A DNA stretch of 14,319 nt, taken from Bacteriovoracaceae bacterium UBA6153 (GTDB lineage: Bacteria; Bdellovibrionota; Bacteriovoracia; Bacteriovoracales; Bacteriovoracaceae). A program made the translations under genes and the position numbers. Under the pieces are notes generated by a model that was not told the DNA's origin, did not search any database, and worked only from the letters and a program-made list of their open reading frames with translations. Below are positions 13,587 to 14,319 of the stretch, piece after piece. The stretch covers positions 1 to 14,319 of the forward strand of contig DIUR01000016.1 in NCBI GenBank assembly GCA_002428265.1. The letters are read 5' to 3'. The first letter of the stretch is position 1. Each line of letters begins with the position of its first letter.

Positions 13587-13949
13587 ATGGTGCAATTTAA
13601 ACGTATGAACTTCCAGAAAAAAAATATAGTTGTTTATGTTTTGTTTGTTGTTTCAGTTATATTTTTCTTGCAAGTCATGATGGATTTAACTTGGTTTGAA
13701 GATGAATTAAAGGGAAATTGGTTTATAAAGAGACTTATTCTTTCATCTTTTTTAAGTATAGGTTATATCTTTCAGATTGATAAAATAAAGAGTATTATTC
13801 CAAGGTTTTCGAATTTTATTTTATTTGTGACGGTTTTATTCTCAGTTTTTTGGCCAATTATTGGAAGCCCTCAAACTAAAATTATCTTTGTAGTTTTATC
13901 CATTCTGATATTTTTAAAGAATAGGCTGAATCTGAATGAACAAAATTAA
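13587..13949 (+). CDS. Small multi-pass membrane protein
   Basis: Not recognised. The 120-aa protein has about four hydrophobic segments, near residues 14-32, 46-63, 75-91 and 96-110, separated by basic loops, so an inner-membrane protein is likely. The start is uncertain: GGTGGGG lies only 2 nt before the ATG at 13587 and 5 nt before an in-frame GTG at 13590. The end overlaps the next gene by 14 nt. If that gene encodes a toxic enzyme this could be its partner, but nothing beyond overlap supports this. Confidence 0.6.
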   Translation: MVQFKRMNFQKKNIVVYVLFVVSVIFFLQVMMDLTWFEDELKGNWFIKRLILSSFLSIGYIFQIDKIKSIIPRFSNFILFVTVLFSVFWPIIGSPQTKIIFVVLSILIFLKNRLNLNEQN

Positions 13950-14319
13950 TATTTTTGAATTAAAATCAAAATCAGAACAAGAAGCGAACGAATTTTTTGA
14001 TAAATTTATTAGGAAGCTTCCAAGAAATGCAGACCAATCATTTAACAAGCTTGCTGGTGGATTTGACGACAATGATGTCGATGCAATTAGGCATGCCTAT
14101 ACCTCTGGAATTTTCACACAAGTTTACGGAGATAAAATTGCTTTGATTCTAGGGGAAATGAATGAGTTAACTCCTATGGGAGGTAGCAGTTCAAATAATA
14201 CTAATTCTAGCAAAATGGATCTTTGGAATAATAAAGTAGGAATAAAGTACGGCAAGAAAACTAGTGGGAAGCTAAAGTTATTTAAATTTTTATTTGTAGT
14301 GTTTAACATTAAACTTTCC
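13936..14319 (+). CDS. DUF6973-like protein (3' end beyond window)
   Basis: An open frame runs from the ATG at 13936 to the window edge without a stop, 128 codons. Residues about 49-100 show 'DVDAIRHAYTSGIFTQVYG', then 'LILGEMNEL', then 'SSKMDLWNNKVGIKYGKK', matching the DUF6973 layout (DA.RHA, an acidic position after a helix, MDL.NN..G). The family is predicted to be enzymatic and often occurs in secreted or toxin-like proteins; its reaction is not established here. The ribosome site is weak (AGG about 10 nt upstream), and the start overlaps the membrane-protein gene by 14 nt, so translation may be coupled. Confidence 0.6.
   Translation, partial: MNKINIFELKSKSEQEANEFFDKFIRKLPRNADQSFNKLAGGFDDNDVDAIRHAYTSGIFTQVYGDKIALILGEMNELTPMGGSSSNNTNSSKMDLWNNKVGIKYGKKTSGKLKLFKFLFVVFNIKLS

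Noticed and set aside
14124..14309. Antisense frame (61 aa)
   Set aside because: Lies opposite the DUF6973-like frame, which has recognisable motifs; no supporting signals.
1..14319. CRISPR array, rRNA, tRNA or insertion sequence
   Set aside because: No regularly spaced repeats, no RNA-gene signatures and no transposase frame were found.

Overview
The window is AT-rich bacterial DNA. Most of it is one integrated mobile element of about 12.7 kb, followed on the right by a short stretch of flanking chromosome. The low GC, AGGAGG-type ribosome sites, large secreted PKD-repeat protein and peptidoglycan-peptidase-like cargo would fit a low-GC Gram-negative such as a member of Bdellovibrionota (Bacteriovoracia-like). 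That assignment is a guess from style; no marker gene is present.

Element boundaries (about 9 to 12724). A perfect 17-bp direct repeat lies at 9-25 and 12708-12724. Read on the minus strand, each copy begins ATGCCCGAACTACCCGA, which encodes M-P-E-L-P-(E/D), the hallmark N-terminus of Fpg/MutM-type DNA glycosylases. The element therefore appears to have inserted into the first codons of an fpg-like gene that runs leftwards out of the window. The 5' stub with the original promoter remains at the right end. Copies of an ATTCCGAC motif lie just inside both ends (61-107 and 12572-12589) and look like integrase arm sites.

Left module, minus strand, 4385 down to 121: a VirD4/TraD-like ATPase, a replication-relaxation family protein, a newly noticed 36-codon ORF, a 99-aa protein of unknown function, an AlpA/excisionase-like HTH protein and a tyrosine integrase. 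A 112-bp nested palindrome (2003-2114) sits in the middle of this run and is the best candidate for oriT or another DNA-processing site. No canonical relaxase is visible, so this looks like an integrative and mobilizable element with unusual mobilization genes.

Centre: a divergent, palindrome-rich regulatory region (4386-4640), then a HTH-like protein with a C-terminal membrane anchor (4641-5186).

Cargo, plus strand, 5411-12519: three closely spaced genes for exported proteins. They encode a 1528-aa protein of about 13 PKD-like modules, a 502-aa protein with a LecA-like lectin domain and a LAS-type zinc peptidase domain, and a 330-aa cysteine-rich exported protein. Together they suggest an exported surface-binding and cell-wall-acting system carried by the element.

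Right flank, 12725-14319: a TumE (DUF6516)-type toxin and HVO_A0114-type antitoxin operon with a palindromic operator over its -10 box and an apparently leaderless start, then a small multi-pass membrane protein overlapping a DUF6973-like gene that runs off the window.
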